A stretch of DNA of 64,000 nucleotides, taken from Pseudomonas asuensis. GTDB lineage: Bacteria > Pseudomonadota > Gammaproteobacteria > Pseudomonadales > Pseudomonadaceae. Positions 52,587-61,257 of this stretch are shown here, piece after piece (the stretch's first letter is position 1; the number at the start of each line of letters is the position of its first letter). The stretch spans positions 1 through 64,000 of the forward strand of contig NZ_BMNW01000008.1 of the NCBI RefSeq assembly GCF_014646755.1, given 5' to 3'. The translations under genes and the position numbers were made by a program. Below the pieces are notes generated by a model. It was not told where the DNA came from, made no database searches, and worked only from the letters and a program-made list of their open reading frames with translations.

Positions 52587-53835
52587 GCAGATTCTCCACG
52601 AGAGGATTGAATGATTCAGAATTCAGAGCGGCATCGACAATCTCGATCCAATGTCGGACTGGTGTACGACTAACACCGCCCAGATGGGTCTGGCAACCGA
52701 TATTGGCAGTAACGATAAGATCAGGCTTTCCACTTTCGAGCGCGGCGAGCTTGTTGTCTCGCAGCTGACGAGACAGCTCGGGCTGGGTAAGCGAGTAGGT
52801 GCCGGCAGAGCCGCAGCACAGATGGGCGTCCGGCACTGGCGACAGTGTATAGCCCAGACGCTGCAAGACTTCTTCTACAGCGCCGCTCAGCTTTTGGGCA
52901 TGCTGCAAGGTACAGGGACAATGAAAGGCCAACCGGTGATCAGCACTCACCGCCAGCCGTTCCAGCGGCTCGGAACGGATTATTTCGACGATATCTTTTG
53001 CCAACTCAGAGACACGTCTGGCCTTGGTGGCATAGGCAGGATCATCCTTCAGCAGATGACCATAATCCTTGACGAAAGCGCCACAACCGCTGGCCGTCTG
53101 CACGATCGCTTCCGCACCTGCCTCCACAGCAGGCCACCAGGCATCGATATTGCGGCGGGCGCGATCAAGGCCGTCATGCTGGGCATTGAGGTGGAACTCA
53201 ACAGCACCGCAGCATCCTGCACGCGGGGCATTGACCACACGGATACCCAGGCGGTCCAGCACCCGCGCCGTTGCAGCATTTGTATTAGGTGACAGACTTG
53301 GCTGCACACAACCCTCCAGCATCAGCACATGCCGCTCATGGTGTACTGCTGGCCGCTTACCCGCCGGAAGCGGATCCGCCGGTAGTTTGCTGCGTAGCGC
53401 ATCAGGCAGGAGAGGACGAAGTGTTTGCCCCGCACGGCTCAATGCTTTGAATAACACAGGATGTGGGAGCACGGTACGAAGACCGGTACGCAGCATGCGC
53501 TCACCCAATGAGCGTGGTACGCGACGCTCAAGCTCGGCGCGACCAATATCCAACAGGTTATGGTAGGTCACGCCTGAAGGACAGGTTGTTTCACAGTTAC
53601 GACAGGTCAAGCAGCGGTCCAGGTGCAATTGGGTTTTCTTTGATACGGCGCCGCCCTCAAGCATCTGCTTGATGAGATAAATGCGACCTCTCGGGCCGTC
53701 CAGCTCATCGCCCAATAATTGATAGGTTGGACAGGTTGCGTTGCAGAAGCCGCAATGCACGCAGCTACGCAGCACCCGCTCGGCCTCTGCTGCCTGCGGC
53801 AGACGGCGCGCCTCTTCACTTAGGATTGTTTGCAT
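52555..53835 (-). CDS. glcF: Glycolate oxidase iron-sulfur subunit
   Basis: 426-aa electron-transfer subunit of the membrane-associated glycolate dehydrogenase. Two 4Fe-4S ferredoxin motifs lie at the N terminus: C25-x2-C28-x2-C31-x3-C35-P and CLTCRNCETTCPSG at about 75-88. The C-terminal half has two CCG-type domains (RAGCCGAVEF and LCCGSAGTYS). The start overlaps the glcE stop by one base, and the 3' end overlaps glcG. Confidence 0.96.
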   Translation of the reverse strand: MQTILSEEARRLPQAAEAERVLRSCVHCGFCNATCPTYQLLGDELDGPRGRIYLIKQMLEGGAVSKKTQLHLDRCLTCRNCETTCPSGVTYHNLLDIGRAELERRVPRSLGERMLRTGLRTVLPHPVLFKALSRAGQTLRPLLPDALRSKLPADPLPAGKRPAVHHERHVLMLEGCVQPSLSPNTNAATARVLDRLGIRVVNAPRAGCCGAVEFHLNAQHDGLDRARRNIDAWWPAVEAGAEAIVQTASGCGAFVKDYGHLLKDDPAYATKARRVSELAKDIVEIIRSEPLERLAVSADHRLAFHCPCTLQHAQKLSGAVEEVLQRLGYTLSPVPDAHLCCGSAGTYSLTQPELSRQLRDNKLAALESGKPDLIVTANIGCQTHLGGVSRTPVRHWIEIVDAALNSESFNPLVENLHAKQSCPDRH

Positions 53836-54902
53836 TACAGCTCCGCATACAGTCGACCAGGATTAAACAGCCCATGCGGGTCCATTTGCTGCTTGAGCTG
53901 ACGCTGATACTTGAGCAGCGCAGGGGCTAATGGGTGGAACGGCTCGCGTTCGTTATCAGGCGTAAAACAGGTGGCATGGCCGCCGAGCTGCTCAATACGA
54001 TGCCTGAGCGCAGCCGCATCCATATCGCTTTTCAGCCAGCGCTGGGCGCCTGCCCAGTCCATTAACACCGTACCGGGCAAATCCAGCACAGGCGTGTGGT
54101 TGGGAAGCGACAGACGCCATAAGGGTCGCGGATCGGCAAAAAACTCCAGCCGGTGCTCGCGCAGGTTTGTCCAGAACGTGGCAGGGAGGGCGTCACCGCC
54201 AATTCGATCACGAGCGGCGGCCACAGAGCCTTCGCCTCCTTCCAGGCGGATGTATAGCGCCCGGCCATCATGGCAGGCCCCAGCGAGCGGGATGGCCTGG
54301 CGTTCCCACTCGGCTAACTTGATAAGCGCGCGTGAAGGATCAAGTTCTAATTGAAGACTGGCAGACGTTCGGGGTTTAGGCAGAACCTTAAAAGAAACTT
54401 CCGTAATCAGCCCCAGACAGCCAAAGCTGCCAGCCAGCAGGCGTGACAGGTCATACCCCGCCACGTTTTTCATCACTTCACCACCAAAGCGCAGGTGCTT
54501 GCCCTCGCCTGTAATGATACGAGTGCCCAGAACAAAATCGCGTACCGAGCCAACCCAAGGTCGACGTGGACCGGAAAGCCCTGTCGCCATCATGCCGCCT
54601 ACCGTAGCGTTCGGCCCGAAATGCGGTGGCTCACAAGGCAGCATCTGACCATTGGCCTCAAGCGCGGCTTCCAGTTCATTCAACGGCGTACCGGTTCTAA
54701 CTGTGACTACAAGTTCGGTGGGATCGTAGGTCACAATGCCTCGGTGGAGGCGGGCGTCAATTTCTATTCCCTCTACCGGACGGCCCAGGTGCCGCTTGCT
54801 GTCGCTGCCCCGAATACGGAGCGGCTGACGTTGCGCTATAGCCTGCTGCACTTCATCTTGAAGTGCTTGGGCAGCATCGTGGGAAGCAGTCATCGCGTCC
54901 AT
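53835..54902 (-). CDS. glcE: Glycolate oxidase FAD-binding subunit
   Basis: 355-aa FAD-linked subunit with the PCMH-type FAD domain: PCEPPHFGPNATVGGMMATGLSGPRRPWVG and RFGGEVMKNVAGYDLSRLLAG. It assembles with GlcD and GlcF to oxidise glycolate to glyoxylate. One-base overlaps with glcD upstream and glcF downstream show tight coupling. Confidence 0.95.
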   Translation of the reverse strand: MDAMTASHDAAQALQDEVQQAIAQRQPLRIRGSDSKRHLGRPVEGIEIDARLHRGIVTYDPTELVVTVRTGTPLNELEAALEANGQMLPCEPPHFGPNATVGGMMATGLSGPRRPWVGSVRDFVLGTRIITGEGKHLRFGGEVMKNVAGYDLSRLLAGSFGCLGLITEVSFKVLPKPRTSASLQLELDPSRALIKLAEWERQAIPLAGACHDGRALYIRLEGGEGSVAAARDRIGGDALPATFWTNLREHRLEFFADPRPLWRLSLPNHTPVLDLPGTVLMDWAGAQRWLKSDMDAAALRHRIEQLGGHATCFTPDNEREPFHPLAPALLKYQRQLKQQMDPHGLFNPGRLYAEL

Positions 54903-56401
54903 CAGAAGCGCTCCAGCTCAGGAAAAGGCAGCTTGCCGTGATGGATGTGCATGCCGCCAAACTCGGCGCAGCGGTGTAAGGTGGGCACGTTCTTGCCTGG
55001 ATTGAGCAAACCCTTGGCGTCAAACACTTTCTTCACAGCATGAAATAACGTCAGCTCATCGGGCTTGAACTGTGTACACATGGAGTTGATCTTTTCCCGC
55101 CCCACTCCATGTTCGCCGGTGATGCTGCCGCCCACCTCTACGCAGAGATCAAGAATCTTACCGCCCAGCGCTTCTGCCCGCTCAAGCTCGCCCGGCTGAT
55201 TGGCATCAAACAGGATCAGTGGATGCATGTTGCCGTCTCCGGCATGGAATACGTTCGCAACGCGCAGGCCGTAGCGCTCGGACAATGCTTCTATACCCTT
55301 CAAAACGCCTGGTAATGCACGGCGGGGGATAGTGCCGTCCATGCAGTAGTAATCAGGGGAGATACGGCCTACCGCCGGAAAGGCATTCTTGCGACCTGCC
55401 CAGAATTTCTGCCGCTCAGCCTCGTCCCGGGCCAGACGAATCTCGGTTGCCCCGGCTCGTGCCAATACCTCCCGAACACAATCGCAATCAGCGTGTACGT
55501 CCGACTCCACCCCGTCCAGCTCGCACAGCAGAATCGCTTGAGCATCTACCGGATAGCCTGCATGAATAAAGTCTTCCGCCGCCCGGATAGAGAGGTTATC
55601 CATCATTTCCAGACCACCCGGGATGATGCCTGCGGCAATGATATCGGCGACTGCACGACCAGCCTTCTCGATATCGTCAAAACTGGCCATCAACACCTTG
55701 GCGGTCTGCGGCTTGGGCAAGAGCTTGACGGTGACCTCTATCACTACACCCAAAAGCCCTTCCGAGCCGGTAAACAGTGCCAGGAGATCAAAACCGGGCG
55801 AGTCCAGCGCCTCGCTACCCAAGGTAAGTCGCTCGCCCTCCATGGTCACGATTTCGACCTTGAGAATGTTATGAACCGTAAGGCCGTATTTGAGGCAATG
55901 CACGCCCCCGGCATTTTCGGCCACGTTGCCGCCAATGGAACAGGCGATTTGGGAGGATGGATCAGGTGCGTAATACAGCCCATACGGGTTGGCTGCCTGG
56001 GAAATTGCCAGATTACGCACACCAGGCTGAACCCGTGCGCGACGCGCATCCGGGTCGATCTCAAGGATTCGATTGAATTTGGCCATGACCAACAATACGC
56101 CCTGCTCCAGCGGCAGAGCGCCACCGGAAAGACCTGTCCCGGCCCCCCGAGCGACTACAGGCACATTACGCTCATAGCAAAGCCGCATTAAGGTCTGCAC
56201 CTGCTCGACAGTACTGGGCAGCACAACAGCCATGGGCGTGGTGCGATATGCCGAAAGGCCATCGCACTCATAGGGCTTCAGGTCTTCTCGCTCATGAAGG
56301 ACCTGAACGCCAGGAAGCGCCGCTTCCAGCGCTTTAATTAGGCTAGCTTTGTCAATCTTAGGCAGTACACCATCGACGCGTTCGTCATACAGGATATTCA
56401 T
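54902..56401 (-). CDS. glcD: Glycolate oxidase catalytic subunit
   Basis: 499 aa, nearly the same length and sequence pattern as E. coli GlcD. FAD domain motifs are RGAGTGLSGGALPLEQGVLLVMAKFN and PDPSSQIACSIGGNVAENAGGVHCLKYG. The C-terminal domain carries VFHAGDGNMHPLILFD and GSITGEHGVGREK. ATG 56401 is chosen over the 19-residue-longer frame. A GC-rich hairpin (56437-56456) lies 35 nt upstream in the leader. First gene of the operon, divergent from glcC. Confidence 0.96.
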   Translation of the reverse strand: MNILYDERVDGVLPKIDKASLIKALEAALPGVQVLHEREDLKPYECDGLSAYRTTPMAVVLPSTVEQVQTLMRLCYERNVPVVARGAGTGLSGGALPLEQGVLLVMAKFNRILEIDPDARRARVQPGVRNLAISQAANPYGLYYAPDPSSQIACSIGGNVAENAGGVHCLKYGLTVHNILKVEIVTMEGERLTLGSEALDSPGFDLLALFTGSEGLLGVVIEVTVKLLPKPQTAKVLMASFDDIEKAGRAVADIIAAGIIPGGLEMMDNLSIRAAEDFIHAGYPVDAQAILLCELDGVESDVHADCDCVREVLARAGATEIRLARDEAERQKFWAGRKNAFPAVGRISPDYYCMDGTIPRRALPGVLKGIEALSERYGLRVANVFHAGDGNMHPLILFDANQPGELERAEALGGKILDLCVEVGGSITGEHGVGREKINSMCTQFKPDELTLFHAVKKVFDAKGLLNPGKNVPTLHRCAEFGGMHIHHGKLPFPELERF

Positions 56402-56436
56402 TGCCAGATACCGATCTTGTTGTTTTTGTGCCGGAG

Positions 56437-56456
56437 GGCCTGGCCTTTTCCAGGCC
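56437..56456 (-). other. Stem-loop in the glcD leader
   Basis: GGCCTGG and CCAGGCC (56437-56443 with 56450-56456) form a perfect 7-bp GC stem. On the minus strand the 6-nt loop reads AAAAGG. It lies 35 nt before the glcD ATG. It could influence translation or mRNA stability; no T-run follows, so it is not a terminator. Confidence 0.5.
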
Positions 56457-56507
56457 ATGAGCTTTTCTTTTACTCCCCGTTTGCCAAGGCGTCTATGCCA
56501 CTAAAAG

Positions 56508-56520
56508 CTGGTCAGACCAG
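56508..56520. promoter_or_regulatory. GlcC-type operator, copy 1
   Basis: Perfect palindrome CTGGTCAGACCAG flanked by AAAA and TTTT arms. The TGGT-N3-ACCA core is what FadR-subfamily GntR regulators bind. It is 107 bp upstream of the glcD start codon in the divergent region. Confidence 0.75.
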
Positions 56521-56617
56521 TTTTTTATTTTCCAGCCCTAGCCAAAAGTCTTATCGCTCTAGACACCATATGGCTTGACGAAAGATCAGGCGATCATGCT
56601 CACTAACACTCTCCCAA

Positions 56618-56630
56618 CTGGTCAGACCAG
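56618..56630. promoter_or_regulatory. GlcC-type operator, copy 2
   Basis: Second exact copy of CTGGTCAGACCAG, centre to centre 110 bp from copy 1 and 4 bp before the preferred glcC ATG. Its place over the translation start region suggests autoregulation, and the pair could support looping. Confidence 0.72.
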
Positions 56631-56634
56631 CACG

Positions 56635-57408
56635 ATGAGTACGATTGAAAGCGTTAAACGTAGACACGTTGCCGATGCGGTCAGCGAACAGATTGAACGT
56701 CTGATCGTCGACGGTATTCTGAAAATCGGACAGGCGCTGCCTTCGGAGCGGCGCTTGTGTGACAAGCTAGGCGTCTCACGCGCAGCCCTACGTGAAGGGC
56801 TCGGATTACTGCGGGCACGGGGCATTATCGAGACAAGCCAGGGACGCGGCTCTTTCGTAGCCCGACTCAGTGCCTCAAACGACACCAGCCCTCTTCTGCA
56901 TCTTTTCAGCAGCCAGCCACGAACGCTATTTGACCTGCTCGAAGTCCGCGCCCTGCTCGAAGGCGAAGCCGCCCGGCTCGCAGCCCTCCGCGGCACCGAA
57001 GCCGACTTCGTACTGATTGGGCGGCGTTACAAGGAATTATGCGAGGCCTGCGAAAATCCAGAAGCATTGGATGCCAATACCCATGCCCGGCTGGATCATG
57101 GGTTCCACCTTGCGATCAGCGAAGCCTCCCATAATCCCGTCCTTGTACATACACTCCAGTCTTTGAACGACCTGCTGCTAGGGTCGGTTTTTGCCTGTAT
57201 CGCTAATCTTTATCATCGCCCACCCCACCGTAAGCAGATCGATCGGCAGCATACGCGTCTTTATCAAGCGGTAACCCAACGCCTGCCTGACCAAGCACAC
57301 CGCGCGGCACTCGATCATATCCATAGCATCCGTGACAATTTGCGAGAGATCGAACAGGAAGAACAGCGTCTGGTACGGGCAACGATGCGGCTGGAGGGGT
57401 GGGTTTAA
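56635..57408 (+). CDS. glcC: GntR/FadR-family regulator of glycolate utilisation
   Basis: About 257 aa with an N-terminal winged HTH (LPSERRLCDKLGVSRAALREGLGLLRARGII) and a C-terminal all-helical FCD ligand domain (LLEVRALLEGEAARLAA ... HARLDHGFHLAISEASHNPVLVHTLQSL) with metal-binding histidines. By homology and its divergent position it should activate or repress glcDEFGB in response to glycolate. Start uncertain: ATG 56635 fits family length but lacks a Shine-Dalgarno. ATG 56596 has a weak AGG, and TTG 56575 is the longest. Confidence 0.9.
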   Translation: MSTIESVKRRHVADAVSEQIERLIVDGILKIGQALPSERRLCDKLGVSRAALREGLGLLRARGIIETSQGRGSFVARLSASNDTSPLLHLFSSQPRTLFDLLEVRALLEGEAARLAALRGTEADFVLIGRRYKELCEACENPEALDANTHARLDHGFHLAISEASHNPVLVHTLQSLNDLLLGSVFACIANLYHRPPHRKQIDRQHTRLYQAVTQRLPDQAHRAALDHIHSIRDNLREIEQEEQRLVRATMRLEGWV

Positions 57409-57424
57409 CCATTCGGGCAGGTTT

Positions 57425-57440
57425 ATTGCCCTATGGCAAT
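57425..57440. repeat. 16-bp inverted repeat upstream of vgrG
   Basis: ATTGCC (57425-57430) and GGCAAT (57435-57440) around CTAT, followed by TTTA. It lies 16 bp past the glcC stop and 3 bp before the Vfr-type site. It could be a weak glcC terminator or a second operator. Confidence 0.4.
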
Positions 57441-57443
57441 TTA

Positions 57444-57459
57444 TGTGACGCATATCACA
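57444..57459. promoter_or_regulatory. CRP/Vfr binding site upstream of vgrG
   Basis: TGTGA-CGCATA-TCACA has both half-sites of the CRP/Vfr consensus intact with the correct 6-bp spacing. It lies 65 bp before the vgrG ATG. A TATACT at 57464-57469 could be the -10. In that case the site would sit between -35 and -10 and repress; an activator geometry would need a start near 57493, where no good -10 is seen. Confidence 0.75.
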
Positions 57460-57523
57460 GTAATATACTGTCTAGTTCGGCACTCTCCGCGCCCTGTTCT
57501 TCAAGGAAAGAGGGCTCAGCAGG

Positions 57524-59602
57524 ATGCTGGACGCAAATGAAAGCCATATCACCCTTTCGCTCGACGGCCTGTCGACAGACCTGCAGGTCCTGAGCTTTGA
57601 AGGCCACGAGGCCCTCAATCAGCCGTATCGTTTCGATATCGACCTCGTCAGCGAGCAGCCCGACCTTGACCTGGAAAGCCTGCTACACAAGCCGGCCTAT
57701 CTTGCCTTTGGCCCAAGCGGTTGTGGTGTTCACGGACTTATCTACCGTGCCGCTCAAGGGGACTCGGGTAAACGCCTGACGCGTTACCGTCTCAGCCTTG
57801 TGCCTCAACTGGCCTACCTGGCGCACCGCGTCAATCAGCGTATCTTTCAGCAGCTCACCGTTCCCAAGATCATCGAAGCGATCCTCAAGGAGCATGGCCT
57901 GTTCGAAGGGGCTTATCGCTTCCAGCTCGGCAAGACGGTCTATCCACCGAGAGATTATTGTGTTCAGTACGATGAAAGCGATCTGCATTTCATCCAGCGT
58001 CTCTGCGAAGAAGAAGGCCTGAGCTACCACTTTCAACACAGCGGCAGTGGGCATGTACTTGTATTTGGGGATGATCAGACTGTCTTCCCCAAGCTCTCAT
58101 CTGTGCCTTATCAGCAAGATTCTGGCTTAGCGGCTCAGCATGAAGTTGTTCGCCGTTTCGGTGTACGGCTGGCAACGCGAACCAGCCGTGTTACACGCCG
58201 TGATTACGACTTTGAAAAGCCGCGCCTCTTGATGGAAGCGGCTTACAAGGGTTCATCTTCTTCTCCAGATCTGGAAGATTATGACTATCCGGGCCACTTT
58301 ACTGACCGTACCCGGGGCAAACATCTTTCCCAGCGTGCACTGGAGCGCCATCAGTCAGATTCGCAGCTGGCAGAGGGGCAAAGCGACGCAGGCTTAATCA
58401 GCGGGCATTTTCTCCCCTTAGCCAACCATCCACGTACATCTTGGAATGCCCTCTGGCTCATCCGGGAAGTCTTTCATGAGGGTCGCCAACCTCAGGTATT
58501 AGAAGAGTCTGTCACCAGCGACGTCTCCAAAGAGGATGGTTTCACCCAGGGCTACCGCAACCGCTTTACCGCTACCCCATGGGATATCCCCTACCGCCCG
58601 GCTCTTGAGCATCCCAAGCCCGCTGTTTTGGGAAGTCAGACGGCCGTCGTGACAGGTCCCCAAGGCGAAGAAATCCATTGCGATGAATACGGTCGCGTAA
58701 AGGTCCAGTTTCATTGGGACCGCGAAGGCCAAGCCAACGAGCAGACCAGCTGCTGGCTTCGTGTCGCCAGTAATTGGGCTGGTGACCGCTACGGTGGCAT
58801 CGCCATTCCCCGTATTGGGATGGAAGTCCTGGTGACGTTTCTTGAGGCTGACCCTGATCAGCCCCTGATCACCGGCTGCCTGTATCACAAGGAAAACGTC
58901 GTCCCGTATGACCTGCCCGCTAACAAGACGCGCACCGTCTTCAAAACACTCAGCACGCCCGGCGGTGGTGGGTATAACGAACTGCGCATCGAAGACAAGA
59001 AAGGTCAGGAACAGATCTATATCCACGCCCAGCGGGACTGGGACGAGAACATCGAGAACGACCAAAAGATCCGCGTCGGCCATGAGCGCCACGACCGTAT
59101 CGAGGCGAATAGCTATACGGAATTCAAGGCTGAAGAGCACCACACGACAGATCTGGACCGTAAAACCGAGATCAAGGTCAATGACCACCTTACAGTGGGC
59201 CAGAATCAGCACATCAAGCTGGGTAACGGGCAATACATCGAGACCGGTAATGAGATCCACCTGTATGCCGGAAGTAAAGTCGTCATCGAAGCTGGCCTTG
59301 AACTGACCGCCAAGGCAGGCGGCGCCTTCATCAAGCTCGACCCCAGCGGCGTTACGTTGATGGGGGCAGCGGTAAACATCAACTCAGGCGGAAGCCCTGG
59401 TGTCGGCTCCGGCATTCAGATCCTGGGGCCGCTTGTTCCGTGGGCAGCGGATAGTGATAAGGCGGGGAAACCACCCAAGCTAGCACTAGCCAATGTACAG
59501 CTGCAAATGGCTATAAGGGCCCGGCAGTTAGGTGCAAGCCGTTGCCCAATATGCGAGGCATGTCGTGAAGGTGTGTGTGATATAGGACATTCAGCAAGAT
59601 GA
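57524..59602 (+). CDS. vgrG: Type VI secretion spike protein VgrG (TssI)
   Basis: VgrG trimers cap the Hcp tube and carry effectors into target cells. 692 aa: gp27-like hub (about 1-370, SLDGLSTDLQVLSFEGHEALNQPY and PPRDYCVQYDESDLHFIQRLCEEEGL), gp5 OB-fold (about 385-470, CDEYGRVKVQFHWDREG, GMEVLVTFLEADPDQPLITG) and a beta-helical needle (510-640). The tail ends in CPICEACREGVCDIG. No fused effector or PAAR domain. No other T6SS structural gene is in the window, so this is an orphan cluster. It overlaps the next gene by 4 nt. CAAGGA and AGGATG in the leader are possible RsmA sites. Confidence 0.95.
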   Translation: MLDANESHITLSLDGLSTDLQVLSFEGHEALNQPYRFDIDLVSEQPDLDLESLLHKPAYLAFGPSGCGVHGLIYRAAQGDSGKRLTRYRLSLVPQLAYLAHRVNQRIFQQLTVPKIIEAILKEHGLFEGAYRFQLGKTVYPPRDYCVQYDESDLHFIQRLCEEEGLSYHFQHSGSGHVLVFGDDQTVFPKLSSVPYQQDSGLAAQHEVVRRFGVRLATRTSRVTRRDYDFEKPRLLMEAAYKGSSSSPDLEDYDYPGHFTDRTRGKHLSQRALERHQSDSQLAEGQSDAGLISGHFLPLANHPRTSWNALWLIREVFHEGRQPQVLEESVTSDVSKEDGFTQGYRNRFTATPWDIPYRPALEHPKPAVLGSQTAVVTGPQGEEIHCDEYGRVKVQFHWDREGQANEQTSCWLRVASNWAGDRYGGIAIPRIGMEVLVTFLEADPDQPLITGCLYHKENVVPYDLPANKTRTVFKTLSTPGGGGYNELRIEDKKGQEQIYIHAQRDWDENIENDQKIRVGHERHDRIEANSYTEFKAEEHHTTDLDRKTEIKVNDHLTVGQNQHIKLGNGQYIETGNEIHLYAGSKVVIEAGLELTAKAGGAFIKLDPSGVTLMGAAVNINSGGSPGVGSGIQILGPLVPWAADSDKAGKPPKLALANVQLQMAIRARQLGASRCPICEACREGVCDIGHSAR

Positions 59603-60429
59603 GCACTGTCTACTCGTGGGTCCAAAGCCAAACAAATAAGCAGCGATCACTCTATTTAATTATTGACTCATTAGCCGAACCTAACCCTATACCAGAGCTA
59701 TTCGGCTCAGGGGCTATCAAGGAATACGCCAATCTTTACCAAGGGACCTCCTATGAAGAGCTTTCTGCTATCGCGCCTTGGCTAATCAGAATTGAAGACA
59801 TGGGCAACGTAGCTATTCAACGTCTAATTCAACATCCAGAAAGGGACTGGGGCTGGTTAGCCTGTACAGAACTTCATGGATTTTCTGCTATAAAAAAACA
59901 CCTACAGGACAGAATAGAAATACATGAAGATGAGCAAATATCTCTTTACCGTTTTCAAGACCCCCGCGTAATAGCTAGAAGCCTCGCCTATTTGAAACGT
60001 GAACAAGCTCCTTATCTTCTAGGACCCTTTGAAAGTGTTTTATATTGGCACGCGGAAAAATGGAAAGAATATAACAATCCAACCCCCAGCCTCCCTCAGT
60101 TACCAGAGCCGCCTTTCCCTTGGCTCTACTCCGAGCCAGACGAGATAAAGCAAGAAATTAAAACCCTAAACTTGGAACAGTGGCTATGGGAAAACCAACC
60201 AGCCGAAACAACTGAGCTGGCCAAGCAATTACATATACGCACGTGGCTGAAAGATTGTTTAGCTAAAGCTGAACGCTATCAATGGAAAGATACATATCAG
60301 CTATTTTTCCTGCTTATGCAGAACAGATTAAAGCAACTCAATCACCCAGCATGGGAGCCTCTATCAGACGAGCCTCCCCTAGAGCACTTTAATCGCTGCC
60401 AGAGTCTCTTTAGGTCTCAAGAAAAATGA
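59599..60429 (+). CDS. DUF4123 (Tap/TEC-type) T6SS effector adaptor
   Basis: 276 aa with DUF4123 features: LYLIIDSLAEPNPIPELF at the N terminus, APWLIRI, and the hallmark SLYRFQDPRVIARSLAYLK. DUF4123 proteins load a specific effector on the VgrG needle and are not secreted with it. It overlaps vgrG by ATGA and the next gene by ATGA, so all are co-translated. From this gene on, G+C drops visibly compared with vgrG. The cognate effector is most likely the lipase at 61,258. Confidence 0.9.
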   Translation: MSTVYSWVQSQTNKQRSLYLIIDSLAEPNPIPELFGSGAIKEYANLYQGTSYEELSAIAPWLIRIEDMGNVAIQRLIQHPERDWGWLACTELHGFSAIKKHLQDRIEIHEDEQISLYRFQDPRVIARSLAYLKREQAPYLLGPFESVLYWHAEKWKEYNNPTPSLPQLPEPPFPWLYSEPDEIKQEIKTLNLEQWLWENQPAETTELAKQLHIRTWLKDCLAKAERYQWKDTYQLFFLLMQNRLKQLNHPAWEPLSDEPPLEHFNRCQSLFRSQEK

Positions 60430-61253
60430 AAAAAATTATTTTGCTTTTACTTCTATCAACCCTTACATCTTGTTCTTGGGTTGGCACTTTCATAAAGGAA
60501 GGCGCTATTAGTAGTGTCAGTTATTCTAGTAGCAAGCACTTTGATCTAACAGGAAAAATCCCCGAGAACTACTCTTTTCAAACCACTGCCTACTACCAAC
60601 AGAGCGAACCAGCCACCTGCACTTTTTATAGTGTGGGAGTGGGCGGCTATGTTCCTCGCACTCACATTGAGCAACATCGAGCAGAATACAAAGACAAGCC
60701 ACAGGACTTTAGCTATCGGATACCGCTGTCGTATCACGAGGCCGGATGCGAAATGAAGTTAGTGAATGTAGACCTAATTGTATTCGCTAAATATAGCCCC
60801 AAAGATGGGGATTTTGGTCGCGATGGCGGCCGAATAGGTATTTATACAAATCTGCCTGAAACAGCTAAGCATTTTCCTGCCAGCGGAAGACTGAATTTAA
60901 AGGGAAAGTGCATGTGGCTGTTTCGGCTGATGGGTAAAAACGATGTGTTCACTAAAGGCCTTGTATGTCATGGCGCCGACGAAAACTGGCAAGTACCTGA
61001 CGACTATGATAAGCGTAACGGCGTAGGCACCTCGGTAAGACGCGATGAACTTGACGGAAAAACCATTAACGTTGAGTTCCAAAACTCTAAAGAAGAACGC
61101 CCTTACTTCCGGGGTACTTGGTTAAAAACAGAGTCTGGTTGGAAGCCTTGCATTAGAACATCAAAATACGCTCAATGCCAAACCCCGCCTACATTTAGAA
61201 AGTTTCGCATGGATGGCCGGGAGTGCACGGTCTACCCAAACTGCACGGAATAA
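60426..61253 (+). CDS. Predicted lipoprotein, probable immunity protein to the lipase effector
   Basis: 275 aa. Lysine-starting signal with lipobox LTSC gives lipidated C16, so it should sit in the periplasm on a membrane. The mature part is rich in Tyr and paired cysteines (ATCTFY, EAGCEMKL, GKCMWLF, GLVCHG, KPCIRTS, ECTVYPNC), suggesting disulfides, and is predicted mainly beta. I do not recognise a family. Its place between adaptor and lipase, and the lipoprotein nature of known T6SS phospholipase immunity proteins, make immunity the best reading. Very AT-rich. Overlaps the upstream gene by 4 nt. Confidence 0.75.
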   Translation: MKKIILLLLLSTLTSCSWVGTFIKEGAISSVSYSSSKHFDLTGKIPENYSFQTTAYYQQSEPATCTFYSVGVGGYVPRTHIEQHRAEYKDKPQDFSYRIPLSYHEAGCEMKLVNVDLIVFAKYSPKDGDFGRDGGRIGIYTNLPETAKHFPASGRLNLKGKCMWLFRLMGKNDVFTKGLVCHGADENWQVPDDYDKRNGVGTSVRRDELDGKTINVEFQNSKEERPYFRGTWLKTESGWKPCIRTSKYAQCQTPPTFRKFRMDGRECTVYPNCTE

Positions 61254-61257
61254 AAAC

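Noticed and set aside
52651-53292. 213-aa frame antisense to glcF
   Set aside because: Lies wholly inside a gene with intact Fe-S motifs in the correct frame; no Shine-Dalgarno or domain.
55493-56191. 232-aa frame antisense to glcD
   Set aside because: Fully covered by the well-supported GlcD reading; no independent evidence.
56503-56525. First glc palindrome with A/T arms read as a rho-independent terminator
   Set aside because: The central loop would be only one to five bases, an exact second copy exists without a T-run, and it sits between divergent promoters, so an operator fits better.
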